This document shows, piece by piece, positions 1-8,672 of a stretch of DNA of 64,000 nucleotides. Origin of the DNA: CAYYWP01 sp050176585 (GTDB taxonomy: Bacteria > Desulfobacterota > Binatia > HRBIN30 > CADEER01). A model generated the notes under the pieces. The model saw only the letters and a program-made list of their open reading frames with translations. It did not search any database and had not been told where the DNA came from. The DNA is taken from positions 62,001 through 126,000 of the forward strand of contig JBFXHX010000006.1 of the NCBI GenBank assembly GCA_050176585.1, in the 5' to 3' direction. Every line of letters begins with the position of its first letter. The first letter of the stretch is position 1. The translations under genes and the position numbers were made by a program.

Positions 1-2
1 GG

Positions 3-1316
3 ATGGGGGTGGACGTGGCGAGCGCAAGGCGAATCTGGGGATGGTTGGTAATCGCCCTGCTCGCCGCACCGGTCATGGTGGCGGCCGAAGACCCGCGCGA
101 GCTCTTTCGGCTCACCGCGCGCGCCGCGATGGTAATCGACGCGAAGACCGGCGAAGTGCACTACGCGCGCAACCCCTCCCTGCAACTGCCCCCGGCCAGC
201 ACCACGAAGGTCCTCACAGCATTGATCGCGTTACGCGAGACCTCGCCAGACGAGCTCATGCGGGTGAGCAAGTTCGCCAGCAGCATGCCGGCGTCGAAGG
301 CGTATCTGCGGGCCGGCTCCATCCTCACGAGCCGCGATCTCCTGTACGCGTTGATGCTGCGCTCGGCCAACGATGCGAGCGTGGTCATCGCCGAGCACAT
401 CGGCGGGTCGGTGGCGGGCTTCGCGCGGCGCATGAACGAGACGGCGAGGGCGATCGGCGCCGACGAATCCAATTTCGTCACGCCGAATGGGTTACCGGCC
501 TCCGGCCACTATGCCACGGTGCGCGACCTGACGACCCTGATGCGCGCAGCCCTGGCGACGCCGGGCATGCGCGACCTGCTGTCCACGCCCAGCATCGTAA
601 TCGAACCCGCCAGTGGTCCCGGGCGGCGCATCGCGCTGCGATCGACGAACCGGATGCTGTGGCGCGACGATTTGCACATCATCGGGAAGACCGGCTGGAC
701 GCGCGCCGCGAAGCGCTGCTTCGTGGGCGCCGCTTCGGCGGACGGTCGCGAAGTCATCCTCGCCGTGCTGGGATCGCAGGATCTGTGGAGTGACGTCGAG
801 CTCCTGGCGCACTACGGCCTCGGCCAGGTGGTACCGGGCTACCGAGAGCAGCGCGAGCTCCAGATCGCCACCGCCCCGCCAAAAGACCCGCCAGCGCCGA
901 AGGCGGTGTCCAATCGCGCCGGGCGGCGGGCGGGCGGGCGCGCGCCGACGGTCGCCGTCGCGCCCAACGCACAAGCGGAACGGCGTCAGCGCGTCGCGGC
1001 CGCGAGCGCGCGCGCGCTGCGCAGTCGCGGCTCGTCGAGCGGCACGCGTGCGGGCAACCCCGGCCAGCAAGCGGCAGTGCGGAAGAAAGGCGCGTTGGTC
1101 TACCACGTACACCTCGGTACGTTCCCGAGCCGGGCGCGCGCTGAACAGGTCCAACGCGCCGCCGCCAAGCGCGGCTATCGCCCGCGCGTGGTGCGCGTCG
1201 GCCGCACCTACCGCGTCACCATCGCGGATTTTCGCTCGCGCGCAGAGGCCGCCCGCGCCGTACGCTCGCTCTCCGGGCGTCTGCCCGTCGCCCCGGCGAT
1301 CATCGCCAGCCGCTGA
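3..1316 (+). CDS. D-alanyl-D-alanine carboxypeptidase (S11 family) with C-terminal SPOR domain
   Basis: This is a periplasmic penicillin-binding carboxypeptidase that trims the terminal D-Ala from peptidoglycan stem peptides. The 437-residue product begins with a signal peptide (about residues 1-28, cleavage near VAA-ED). The three active-site motifs of the S11/PBP5 family are all present: STTK at 66-69, SAN at 121-123 and KTG at 229-231. A low-complexity Arg/Ala-rich linker (about 290-360) leads to a SPOR fold (about 365-432). SPOR domains bind denuded glycan strands at division septa, so the enzyme is probably targeted to the septum. The first ATG lies at the window edge, so its ribosome site and any earlier start cannot be judged. 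It converges on the receiver-LpxC gene. The family assignment is firm; septal targeting is inferred from the SPOR domain. Confidence 0.93.
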   Translation: MGVDVASARRIWGWLVIALLAAPVMVAAEDPRELFRLTARAAMVIDAKTGEVHYARNPSLQLPPASTTKVLTALIALRETSPDELMRVSKFASSMPASKAYLRAGSILTSRDLLYALMLRSANDASVVIAEHIGGSVAGFARRMNETARAIGADESNFVTPNGLPASGHYATVRDLTTLMRAALATPGMRDLLSTPSIVIEPASGPGRRIALRSTNRMLWRDDLHIIGKTGWTRAAKRCFVGAASADGREVILAVLGSQDLWSDVELLAHYGLGQVVPGYREQRELQIATAPPKDPPAPKAVSNRAGRRAGGRAPTVAVAPNAQAERRQRVAAASARALRSRGSSSGTRAGNPGQQAAVRKKGALVYHVHLGTFPSRARAEQVQRAAAKRGYRPRVVRVGRTYRVTIADFRSRAEAARAVRSLSGRLPVAPAIIASR

Positions 1317-1345
1317 CGCGCGCACCGCGCCGGCGCACCCGTGGA

Positions 1346-2617
1346 TCAGACCGCGTAAGCGTCGCGCACTTTGCGCAGCAGCGCGATGTTATCGGTGTGC
1401 CCGGTCATACGCGCGCTGATGCGCCCGCGCAGCGGGCGTCCGAGCAAGTAGAAGTCCCCCATAATGTCGAGGATCTTGTGGCGCGCGAGCTCGTCACTGA
1501 ACCGCAGCTGGGTGTTCACGATCTTCTGGTCGTCGATGAGGATGCAGTTGTCGAGCCGGCCGCCGCTCGCAAGGCCCATCGTGGCCATCGCCTGGATGTC
1601 GCGCACGAAGCCGAACGTGCGTGCGGGAGCGATTGCCGCTTTGTAGGATTCCCCATCCCGGTGCACGTAGGTGTGCTGCTGGCGGCCGATCGGCGGCGGG
1701 TACATCAGCGTATACGAAATGCTGAACTCGTCCGCGGGCTCGATCGTGATGCCCTCTTGGTCCGGCCCCTCGCCGCCGACGCTCAGCGGCTCCGCAATGA
1801 CGATCTCGTCCACCGCACCGTCCTGCTCCTCGATGCCGGCCTGTTCCACCAGCTGACAGAAGGCGCGGCCCGATCCATCCATCGCAGGCACCTCGCTCTG
1901 CACCTTGATGAGCGCATTGGTGATGCCGTACGCGTGCAGCGTCGCGAGCAGGTGCTCGACCGTGCACACCGTCATGCCGCCGCGGTGCAGCGTGGTGGCG
2001 TAACCCGTCGAGTCGACGTAGTCGAGATGTGCCGGCACCGAGTCGGCCGTAGTCAGATTGGCGAATAGGATGCCCCGGCCCGCGGGAAGGGGACTGAGAA
2101 TGAGGCCCGACTTCACGCCCGTGTGGAGTCCGTGCCCGCTGGCGATCACCGATTTTCCGAGCGTGCGCTCGCGAACGGCCGCCGGGAACGCGGAGCCGTT
2201 ATGGCCCAAGGTGCGGTCGACCTGGGGCGTGAGATGCTGATCGGCCACCGACCGGGCCCGGTGCTCGAGGGCGCGATTCACCAGTCCGAGCAGGATATCG
2301 ATGGAGAACGGCTTCTCGATGAAGTCGAACGCGCCGAGCTTGGTCGCCTGGACCGCGGTTTCGATGTTGCCGTGCCCGGAGATCATGATCACCTGCGGAC
2401 GCGCAGGTTCGTCCTGCAGCCGCCGCAGCAGGTCGATGCCGTCCACCTCCGGCATCCACACGTCGAGCAACACGAGATCGGGGCGCACAGAGCGCACCAG
2501 GTCCAGTGCGCGCCGGCCGTCCTCCGCCTCGAGCACTTGTAGGCCTTCGTCCTGCAGCACACCGCGCAGTGAGGCCCTAATGTCCCCCGCGTCATCGACT
2601 ACTAACACCGTCGCCAT
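1346..2617 (-). CDS. lpxC: Response-regulator receiver fused to UDP-3-O-acyl-N-acetylglucosamine deacetylase (LpxC)
   Basis: LpxC deacetylates UDP-3-O-acyl-GlcNAc, the committed step of lipid A synthesis. Here one 423-residue frame carries two domains. Residues 1-120 are a CheY-like receiver with the acidic pair D8/D9, phosphoacceptor D52 (in LLDVWMPEVDG), switch residue S80 and K102 (EKPF). Residues about 148-423 are a full LpxC. Its zinc ligands are H222 (TVEH), H380 and D384 (HKILD), the catalytic base is E221, and the general acid is H407 (GHTDN). A roughly 28-residue linker joins them, with no stop or frame change. The gene lies 16 bp downstream of an NtrY-type kinase, where an NtrX regulator (receiver, AAA+, Fis) is normally found; here the output domain is an enzyme. 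Phosphorylation control of LpxC is inference; both domain calls are firm. Confidence 0.95.
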   Translation of the reverse strand: MATVLVVDDAGDIRASLRGVLQDEGLQVLEAEDGRRALDLVRSVRPDLVLLDVWMPEVDGIDLLRRLQDEPARPQVIMISGHGNIETAVQATKLGAFDFIEKPFSIDILLGLVNRALEHRARSVADQHLTPQVDRTLGHNGSAFPAAVRERTLGKSVIASGHGLHTGVKSGLILSPLPAGRGILFANLTTADSVPAHLDYVDSTGYATTLHRGGMTVCTVEHLLATLHAYGITNALIKVQSEVPAMDGSGRAFCQLVEQAGIEEQDGAVDEIVIAEPLSVGGEGPDQEGITIEPADEFSISYTLMYPPPIGRQQHTYVHRDGESYKAAIAPARTFGFVRDIQAMATMGLASGGRLDNCILIDDQKIVNTQLRFSDELARHKILDIMGDFYLLGRPLRGRISARMTGHTDNIALLRKVRDAYAV

Positions 2618-2633
2618 CCACCCTCCTCTGCCA

Positions 2634-4874
2634 TCACACCTCCCCGACGGCCCGCAGGCGACCGAGCTGGCGCAATGGGAATTCGATGATCACGCGTGCA
2701 CCCCGCGGCGTGTTGTCGCGCACCCGGATGTACGCCTGATGGTCGGCGACGATCGCCGAGACGATCGCGAGGCCGAGCCCGGTGCCGTCCTTCTTGGTCG
2801 AGTAATACGGCTCGAACATGCGCGCCTGGACGTCCGGCCGGATGCCTGGGCCGTCGTCCGCGATCTCCAAGCGCACCACGCCGATGCGGGGATCGTGCGT
2901 AATCGACACATCGACACGACCGCTGCCCACCGCGCTCCGGCAAGCGTGAACGGCGTTGTCCAGCAGGTTGATGACCGCGCGCTTGATCGCATCGGGATCG
3001 ACGTCCACCGCCGGCACATCCGACGCAGCGTGGAAATTGAATGTGACTTCCCGGTGCGCCTCGCGGTACAACACGAGCGCTTCCTCCACTACGGCGCGCA
3101 GATCATGCGACGACATGAGCACCGTCGGCAATCGGGCGAAGGTCGAGAACTCGTTTACGAGACGCTTCAATTGCTCCACTTGGGCGCCGATCGTGTGCGT
3201 GCACTCCTCGAGGACCGACGCGTCCTCGCCCTGCAGCACCGCCGCGTAGCGCTTGCGCAGGCGCTGCGCCGACAGCTGGATCGGCGTGAGCGGATTCTTG
3301 ATCTCGTGCGCGATCCGTCGAGCCACTTCGCGCCACGCCTCCATCCTTTCGACACGCAATAAAAACGTGACGTCCTCGAGAAAGATGATGATGCCCAGCG
3401 GCGTGTCGTGTTCGTCGGCGAGCGCGGTCGCGGTCGCGAACGCCGTGATCTGCCCACGCTTATTCTCGAGCGTGAGTTGCTGCTCGATCCGGTCATGGTC
3501 GTCGCGGCGCATCCGCGCCAGCAGCTCGGCGACCGGTTGTAACCCCGGACGCGCGAACAGGTCGCGCCAGTGGCGCCCGCGGGCCGCTTCTGGATCGACA
3601 TCCAGCATGGCCGCCGCAGCGGGATTCACGGTCGCGACGCCGCCGTCCGGATCCACGGAGACCACGCCTGCGGCGATGTTCTCCAGGATCGACTCGATGT
3701 AGCGGTGGCGCTCCTGGAGCTCGCCGTGAATCGTCTTGAGCTCGGCCGTCATCCGGTTGAAAGAAGTGACGAGGGTGGCGATCTCCTCGTCGCCGCCCAG
3801 CGGCGCGCGATAATCCAAATTGCCCTGTGCAACCTCCCGCATGCCCTCGCCGAGCCGTTGAATCGGAACGGTGAAGCCCTTCGCGAAGTAGAAGCCGAAC
3901 CATGTCGCGGAGAAGAGGACGACGAGCGAGATGAGCAGAAAAGTCAGCGTATAGCTGCTGCGAATCGGCTGCTTCAGCACCTTGAGCTGGCCGTACTCGT
4001 CGACCGCGCGCGCCGTGCCGCGCGCGGCGAACGCCACATCTCGCGGGATCAGGTTGGCGACCACGACGGCGGCGGTGGTCGCGCCGTCCGGATCGCGCAC
4101 GGGGACCCCTCCCACGACGATGTCGCCGCGCCCGAAGCGCAGCGTACGCGCGAAGTCCTGCCCCTCGGAGAACAACCAGCGCAGGTCGCGGCGCGGAAGC
4201 GGCACGCCCCGCGAGGCAATGCGATCGCCGTGCGCGGCAGCCAGCGGTCCGCCCGGGCTCGACACGCTGATGCCGTCGACGCGCAACGCCTCGCGCTGCG
4301 TGGCGAGCAACGCGTTGAGCTCAGCGCGACGGGCCGGCGCCAGGAGCCCGCGCCGTTCGATTTCGCGCGCGATCTGATCGCCGACTGACAGCGCGTCGTC
4401 GGCGGACTGTTGATAGAGATGGTGTGCCACCTGCAACGCGCCGGTCAGCGCCGTGTTGACGCGAAGGCTGAACCACTGCTCGATGACGCTGGCGAAGAAA
4501 CCCTGCGCGATCAGGAACAGCAAGACGGTCGGAAACAGGGACAGGCAGGCGAAGGCGACGACGAGCCGCGTCCGCAAGCGCGCGCCGAGGATCCCGCTGC
4601 GGCGCTCGACGACCAGCTTGGTCAAGTTGCGCGCTACCAGGAACAACAGCAGCACGAGCAGGATCAGGTTGACGTTGATGAGCAGGAAAAAGATGATGTT
4701 GCTCGATTGCGACGGGCTGTCGCGAAAATCAGGCAGCCGCGTCTGCAGGATCGCGAACACGGTGAAGGCGACAGCCGTGATCGCGATCAATACCGCCTCG
4801 CGCCGTCGGCGCCGCGCCTCGTCCGCCGGCAACCCGGCGGGCGCGACGCGCAACCTGTCAAGCCATCGCGCCAT
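2634..4874 (-). CDS. NtrY-type membrane sensor histidine kinase
   Basis: This 746-residue sensor kinase has the NtrY layout. Hydrophobic segments lie near residues 27-45, 60-80 and 100-125, then comes an extracytoplasmic region, then another membrane segment. A HAMP linker (VPIQRLGEGMREVAQGNLDY), a PAS domain (RYIESILENIAAGVV), a HisKA box with the phosphorylatable His in RIAHEIKNPL, and an HATPase domain with N-box (NLLDNAVHA), DDGPGI and GTGLGLAI follow. I chose the ATG at 4874 because residues upstream of it in the longer frame (to 4973) are Arg/Pro-rich and unlike the family; the longer start is possible. The only receiver domain beside it is the one fused to LpxC, with a 16-bp gap, so these two are the likely cognate pair. 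The signal sensed is unknown. Confidence 0.9.
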   Translation of the reverse strand: MARWLDRLRVAPAGLPADEARRRRREAVLIAITAVAFTVFAILQTRLPDFRDSPSQSSNIIFFLLINVNLILLVLLLFLVARNLTKLVVERRSGILGARLRTRLVVAFACLSLFPTVLLFLIAQGFFASVIEQWFSLRVNTALTGALQVAHHLYQQSADDALSVGDQIAREIERRGLLAPARRAELNALLATQREALRVDGISVSSPGGPLAAAHGDRIASRGVPLPRRDLRWLFSEGQDFARTLRFGRGDIVVGGVPVRDPDGATTAAVVVANLIPRDVAFAARGTARAVDEYGQLKVLKQPIRSSYTLTFLLISLVVLFSATWFGFYFAKGFTVPIQRLGEGMREVAQGNLDYRAPLGGDEEIATLVTSFNRMTAELKTIHGELQERHRYIESILENIAAGVVSVDPDGGVATVNPAAAAMLDVDPEAARGRHWRDLFARPGLQPVAELLARMRRDDHDRIEQQLTLENKRGQITAFATATALADEHDTPLGIIIFLEDVTFLLRVERMEAWREVARRIAHEIKNPLTPIQLSAQRLRKRYAAVLQGEDASVLEECTHTIGAQVEQLKRLVNEFSTFARLPTVLMSSHDLRAVVEEALVLYREAHREVTFNFHAASDVPAVDVDPDAIKRAVINLLDNAVHACRSAVGSGRVDVSITHDPRIGVVRLEIADDGPGIRPDVQARMFEPYYSTKKDGTGLGLAIVSAIVADHQAYIRVRDNTPRGARVIIEFPLRQLGRLRAVGEV

Positions 4875-4974
4875 TTGGCGGGCCGATCTTAGGGGCGCCG
4901 CAAAGGGCGGGCAAGCCTGCGGGGTGCACCTGCCCCGCCGAGGTCGGAGCCCAGCCATGGGCCGGGCCCGCACA

Positions 4975-5187
4975 TCACCGGCGAAACAGCCACAGCACCA
5001 GCGTCAACACCACGCTGATGATCAGTGAGGTGGCCAACGGAAAGTAGACCGTGAACGGGCCCCGATGAATGACGATGTCACCCGGCAGGCGTCCCAGCCA
5101 CGGCAGCTTTCCCGACAAGGTGAGCAACGCGCCCAAGGCGAGCAGCACCAGCCCGAGCACGATCAGCATCCTGCCGAGGTCGCTCAT
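4975..5187 (-). CDS. DUF2905 family small membrane protein
   Basis: This 70-residue protein has two predicted membrane helices (about residues 5-25 and 47-67) flanking a short basic loop containing GKLPWLGRLPGDI, the recognisable core of the DUF2905 family. Its function is unknown. Its ATG overlaps the ruvB stop by 4 bp (ATGA), so it is probably translationally coupled to ruvB. I recall DUF2905 genes lying next to ruvB in other deltaproteobacterial-type genomes. Its stop lies about 100 bp upstream of the preferred kinase start. Confidence 0.85.
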   Translation of the reverse strand: MSDLGRMLIVLGLVLLALGALLTLSGKLPWLGRLPGDIVIHRGPFTVYFPLATSLIISVVLTLVLWLFRR

Positions 5188-6230
5188 CGGTCGAACAAGG
5201 GGCGCTGCGGCGATCCGCTCTGGCGCGGCTGGCGGCCGAAATGGCCGTACGCGCGCGGCGTGGCGACCCGCCCTTTGGGCGTGCGGCTCAAAAAGCCCTC
5301 TTGGATGAGAAAGGGCTCGTACACATCTTCGATGGTATCGGCCTCTTCGCCGACAGCGGCAGCGAGCGTATCGACCCCGACGGGACCACCGCCGAACATG
5401 TCGATGATCGCCAGCAGCAGCGCCCGATCCATGCGATCGAAGCCGCGCTCATCGACCTCGAGCAGCGCGAGCGCGTCCTGGGCCACCGCTCGGGTGATGA
5501 CACCGCCGGCGCGCACCTGCGCGAAGTCGCGCACGCGCCGCAGCAGCCGATTGGCGATCCGCGGCGTGCCGCGGGCGCGGCGCGCGATCTCGTCCGCACC
5601 CGTCGGCTCGATCGGTACGTCCAGTTTACCGGCGGAGCGGCGCACGATCTCCGCGAGCTCTTCGCGCAGATAGAACTCGAGCCGCAGGCTGACCCCGAAA
5701 CGATTGCGCAACGGCGCGCTGAGCAAGCCCGCGCGGGTGGTCGCGCCGACCAGCGTGAAGCGCTTGATGTCGAGCTTGATCGAACGCGCCGAGGGTCCCT
5801 GCCCAATCATCACGTCGATCTGGAAGTCCTCGAGCGCCGGATAGAGGTATTCCTCGACCACGTGACTCAGGCGGTGCACTTCATCGATGAAGAGCACGTC
5901 GCCCTCTTCGAGGTTGGTCAGCAATGCGGCGAGATCGCCTTGGCGCTCGATCACGGGACCGGAGGTCGCGCGGATGTTGACGCCCATCTCGCGGGCGATC
6001 ACGTGCGCCAGCGACGTCTTGCCCACCCCGGGCGGGCCGTACAGCAGCGTATGGTCGATGCTCTCGCCGCGGGCCCGCGCTGCGTCGATGGCTATGCGCA
6101 GATTGGTCTTTACCGACTCCTGCCCGATGTAGTCCGCCAGAGTGCCAGGCCGCAGCGCCGAGTCGAGCGTGACGTCGTCGCTGCCGAGCTCGCCTGAGAC
6201 CAGCCGGTCTGACGGATCGTAATCGTTCAT
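5184..6230 (-). CDS. ruvB: Holliday junction branch-migration helicase RuvB
   Basis: RuvB is the AAA+ motor that drives branch migration of Holliday junctions with RuvA. The 348-residue length is typical. Visible motifs are the Walker A (GPPGVGKTSLAHV), Walker B (LFIDEVHRL), the GATTRAG sensor region and the C-terminal winged-helix segment (LIQEGFLSRTPKGR). It overlaps ruvA by 4 bp upstream and DUF2905 by 4 bp downstream, so it belongs to a yebC-ruvC-ruvA-ruvB transcription unit. Confidence 0.98.
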   Translation of the reverse strand: MNDYDPSDRLVSGELGSDDVTLDSALRPGTLADYIGQESVKTNLRIAIDAARARGESIDHTLLYGPPGVGKTSLAHVIAREMGVNIRATSGPVIERQGDLAALLTNLEEGDVLFIDEVHRLSHVVEEYLYPALEDFQIDVMIGQGPSARSIKLDIKRFTLVGATTRAGLLSAPLRNRFGVSLRLEFYLREELAEIVRRSAGKLDVPIEPTGADEIARRARGTPRIANRLLRRVRDFAQVRAGGVITRAVAQDALALLEVDERGFDRMDRALLLAIIDMFGGGPVGVDTLAAAVGEEADTIEDVYEPFLIQEGFLSRTPKGRVATPRAYGHFGRQPRQSGSPQRPLFDR

Positions 6231-6814
6231 CCACTCAGCTCCCGCAGTGCCTGCCGGATGACCTCGGCGAGCCCCGCCGCGCCCGCCGCCACCACGGCGC
6301 GGACAGCGCGGTCTGCTTCCACCTCACGGTAGCCCAGATTGACGAGAGCGGAAACCGCCTCGACGGTGAGCGGTTCGCCGGTCTCGGCCGGGTCCGACGG
6401 CTTCTCGCGCAGTTTCTGCATGCGGTCTTGCAGCTCGACCACCAACCGCTCGGCAGTGCGCTTGCCAACGCCGGGAATGGCCACGAGCCGAGCGACGTTG
6501 CCGCCCGCGAGGGCATTGATGAGCTCGTCGGGCGCGAGCCCGGAGAGGATGTTCAGCGCCATGCGAGGACCGATGCCCGACACTGTGATCAACGCGCCGA
6601 ACAGCGCCTGCTCGGCTGGCTCGAGAAAGCCGAATAGCTCGAGCGCGGTCTCGCGCAGATGCGTGTGAATGCCGAGCGTGACCTCGACGCCCTCGGCGGG
6701 CAGCGCCGCGAACGTCGTAAGTGAAACCAGCACCCGGTATCCGACGCCGTGCACGTCGATGATCAAGGCCTCGGAAGACTTGCGCGCCAAGCGCCCGCTC
6801 AGGCGCGCGATCAT
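6227..6814 (-). CDS. ruvA: Holliday junction DNA-binding protein RuvA
   Basis: RuvA binds four-way junctions as a tetramer and loads RuvB. The product starts MIARLSGRL, as RuvA proteins do, and is 195 residues. I trimmed a 31-residue in-frame extension because this ATG overlaps the ruvC stop by 4 bp and fits the family N-terminus. Visible parts are the OB-fold (to about residue 65), two helix-hairpin-helix motifs (VSGIGPRMALNIL and IPGVGKRTAERLV) and the C-terminal three-helix domain that contacts RuvB (from about residue 145). Confidence 0.97.
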   Translation of the reverse strand: MIARLSGRLARKSSEALIIDVHGVGYRVLVSLTTFAALPAEGVEVTLGIHTHLRETALELFGFLEPAEQALFGALITVSGIGPRMALNILSGLAPDELINALAGGNVARLVAIPGVGKRTAERLVVELQDRMQKLREKPSDPAETGEPLTVEAVSALVNLGYREVEADRAVRAVVAAGAAGLAEVIRQALRELSG

Positions 6815-7419
6815 CGCCGCCAGCTGCGGGCACGGCGTCCCGCGCCGCCCCAGACATCGCGCGCCCCTGCCAGCATGGCATGGAAGCGACCCGCGTGGAC
6901 GTGGCAAATCGCCGCGCCGAGTGCATCCGCCTCGTCCGCCGCGATCGCGCCGCTGATGTCGAGCACGCGGGAGACCATGTACTGCATTTGCGCCTTCGCC
7001 GCGCGGCCATGGCCGGCGATGGCGAGCTTGATCTCAGCCGGGCTGTATTCGGCGACCGGCAGCATGGCGCGGCTCGCGGCCACCAGCACGGCACCGCGCG
7101 CCTCCCCGAGGCGAAACGCGGACTGCACGTTATCGCCGACGAAGCTCTGCTCCAGGCTCAGCGCCGCCGGTTTATACTGCTCGCAGAACGCGCCCAGAGC
7201 ATCGCAGATAGCCGCGAGGCGGTCCGCTCGCGCGCCCGTCATGTGCAACACGCCGCTGGCCACGCGCGCAACCCGCGGGCCCGAAGCCTCGACGATACCC
7301 CAGCCGAGGTGCACGGTCCCGGGATCCACGCCCAGCACGCGCTGTGGCGCAACATGGCGGGCCGCTGCCGGTGCCTTGGTGCGTCCCCGTTCGCCTTGCG
7401 ACCCCTCCACCGCCACCAC
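6811..7419 (-). CDS. ruvC: Crossover junction endodeoxyribonuclease RuvC
   Basis: RuvC resolves Holliday junctions by symmetric nicking. The four catalytic carboxylates align at D32 (GVDPG), E90 (LEQSF), D162 and D165 (ADEADA), corresponding to D7, E66, D138 and D141 of E. coli. The start is a GTG preceded by GGACGGAG. It gives about 26 extra residues before the usual RVLGVDPG start; no in-frame start codon lies close to the canonical position, so the extension may be real. The gene is coupled to ruvA by a 4-bp overlap. Confidence 0.96.
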   Translation of the reverse strand: MVAVEGSQGERGRTKAPAAARHVAPQRVLGVDPGTVHLGWGIVEASGPRVARVASGVLHMTGARADRLAAICDALGAFCEQYKPAALSLEQSFVGDNVQSAFRLGEARGAVLVAASRAMLPVAEYSPAEIKLAIAGHGRAAKAQMQYMVSRVLDISGAIAADEADALGAAICHVHAGRFHAMLAGARDVWGGAGRRARSWRR

Positions 7420-7446
7420 CTCCGTCCGGCGCGCTGCGCCGTGTGC

Positions 7447-8199
7447 TTACGCGGCGCTCAGCCGTTCGAGCTCTTCCTGCGGTATGTCGAAGTTCGATGC
7501 GACTTCCTGGACGTCGTCGTGGTCTTCCAGCTCCTCGACCAGCTTGAGCGTCTGTTCGGCGGGTGAGCCGCTCAAGCTCAACGTGGTCGACGGAACCATA
7601 GTGATCCCGCTGCTCAGCGTCGCGACGCCGGCGGCTTCGAGCGCGGCCCGCACCGCCTCGTACGCGTCGGGTGCAGTGGTGACGGTAAAACTCTCGCCGT
7701 CGTCCGTCACGTCGTCGGCGCCGGCTTCCAGTGCGAGCTCCATGAGCCGCTCTTCGTCGATCGCCGTTTTGCCGACCGCGATGACCCCTCGTTTGGAGAA
7801 CATCCACGCCACACAGCCGGACTCCCCCATGCTGCCGCCGAACCGGCCAAACAGGTGCCGGAGCTCCGAGACGGTGCGGTTGCGGTTATCCGTGAGCGCC
7901 ATGACCAGGACCGCCGCGCCCCCCGGTCCATAGCCTTCGTACGTCACTTCTTCGTACGAGACCCCTTCCAGCTCACCGGTACCTTTCTTGATCGCGCGAT
8001 CGATGTTGTCGGTGGGCATGCTGTTCTGGCGTGCGGTCAGCACCGCCGTGCGGAGTCTCGGGTTGGCGTTCAGGTCCCCGCCGCCCATCCGCGCTGCGAC
8101 CGTGATCTCCTTGATCAGCTTGGTGAACAGCTTGCCGCGCTTGGCATCCTTCGCGGCCTTCTTGTGCTTAATGGTGCTCCACTTGGAGTGGCCTGACAT
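7447..8199 (-). CDS. yebC: YebC/PmpR (TACO1) family protein
   Basis: This 250-residue protein opens with MSGHSKWSTIKHKKAAKDA, the hallmark of the YebC/TACO1 family. Members have been described as DNA-binding transcription regulators (PmpR) and, more recently, as ribosome-associated factors that relieve stalling on proline stretches; which applies here cannot be read from sequence. The full length matches the family. It is the first gene of the yebC-ruvC-ruvA-ruvB run, a common arrangement. Confidence 0.96.
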   Translation of the reverse strand: MSGHSKWSTIKHKKAAKDAKRGKLFTKLIKEITVAARMGGGDLNANPRLRTAVLTARQNSMPTDNIDRAIKKGTGELEGVSYEEVTYEGYGPGGAAVLVMALTDNRNRTVSELRHLFGRFGGSMGESGCVAWMFSKRGVIAVGKTAIDEERLMELALEAGADDVTDDGESFTVTTAPDAYEAVRAALEAAGVATLSSGITMVPSTTLSLSGSPAEQTLKLVEELEDHDDVQEVASNFDIPQEELERLSAA

Positions 8200-8321
8200 G
8201 GGAAACTCCCGGGGGGGGAAGTGGGTGCAGCGTTAGCACAGCCCGTATGCCGAGGGAAAGCTGATGGCCGCCAGGAGCGAGGCTGGGTGAGGATCGGTCC
8301 GGCGCAGCGCGCCGGATCTGC

Positions 8322-8582
8322 CTATGCGGGCGGATTCAATAGCGCGTCCAACTTGCCGGCCTGATCGAGCTCGTACAAGTCATCAAAGCCGCCGATGGCC
8401 TGGCCGCCGATGAAAATCTGCGGCACGGTCCGGCGTCCGGAGGCTTGGATCATCTCGGCCCGGCGAGTCGGGTCGAGGCTGACGTTGATTTCCGTGTACA
8501 CGATGCCTTTGTGGTCGAGCAGTCGCTTAGCTTGAACGCAGTACGGGCAGGCCATGCTGGTGTAAATCGTCACCTCAACCAT
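8322..8582 (-). CDS. grxC: Glutaredoxin 3-type dithiol glutaredoxin
   Basis: This 86-residue cytosolic thiol-disulfide oxidoreductase has the dithiol active site C12-P-Y-C15, the cis-proline region TVPQIF and the glutathione-binding GGFDDL motif of GrxC proteins. It reduces protein disulfides or glutathionylated targets at the expense of glutathione. It stands between yebC and the divergent mazG, probably as a single gene. Confidence 0.95.
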   Translation of the reverse strand: MVEVTIYTSMACPYCVQAKRLLDHKGIVYTEINVSLDPTRRAEMIQASGRRTVPQIFIGGQAIGGFDDLYELDQAGKLDALLNPPA

Positions 8583-8672
8583 CGCCTCAGTCTAAGCGAC
8601 GCGTACCGGGCCACGCAACGGTACCGCCACCCGCACGTTGCTTTGCCGCCCGCACTGGGTTACGCCCCATGA

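Noticed and set aside
492..1325. Long minus-strand frame opposite the carboxypeptidase
   Set aside because: It is antisense to a gene with complete active-site motifs, and its Ala/Arg-rich composition is typical of GC-rich shadow frames.
8298..8316. Perfect GC-rich inverted repeat TCCGGCGC-AGC-GCGCCGGA between yebC and grxC
   Set aside because: It is a strong hairpin but no U-run follows on either strand; in a GC-rich genome it is not enough to call a terminator.
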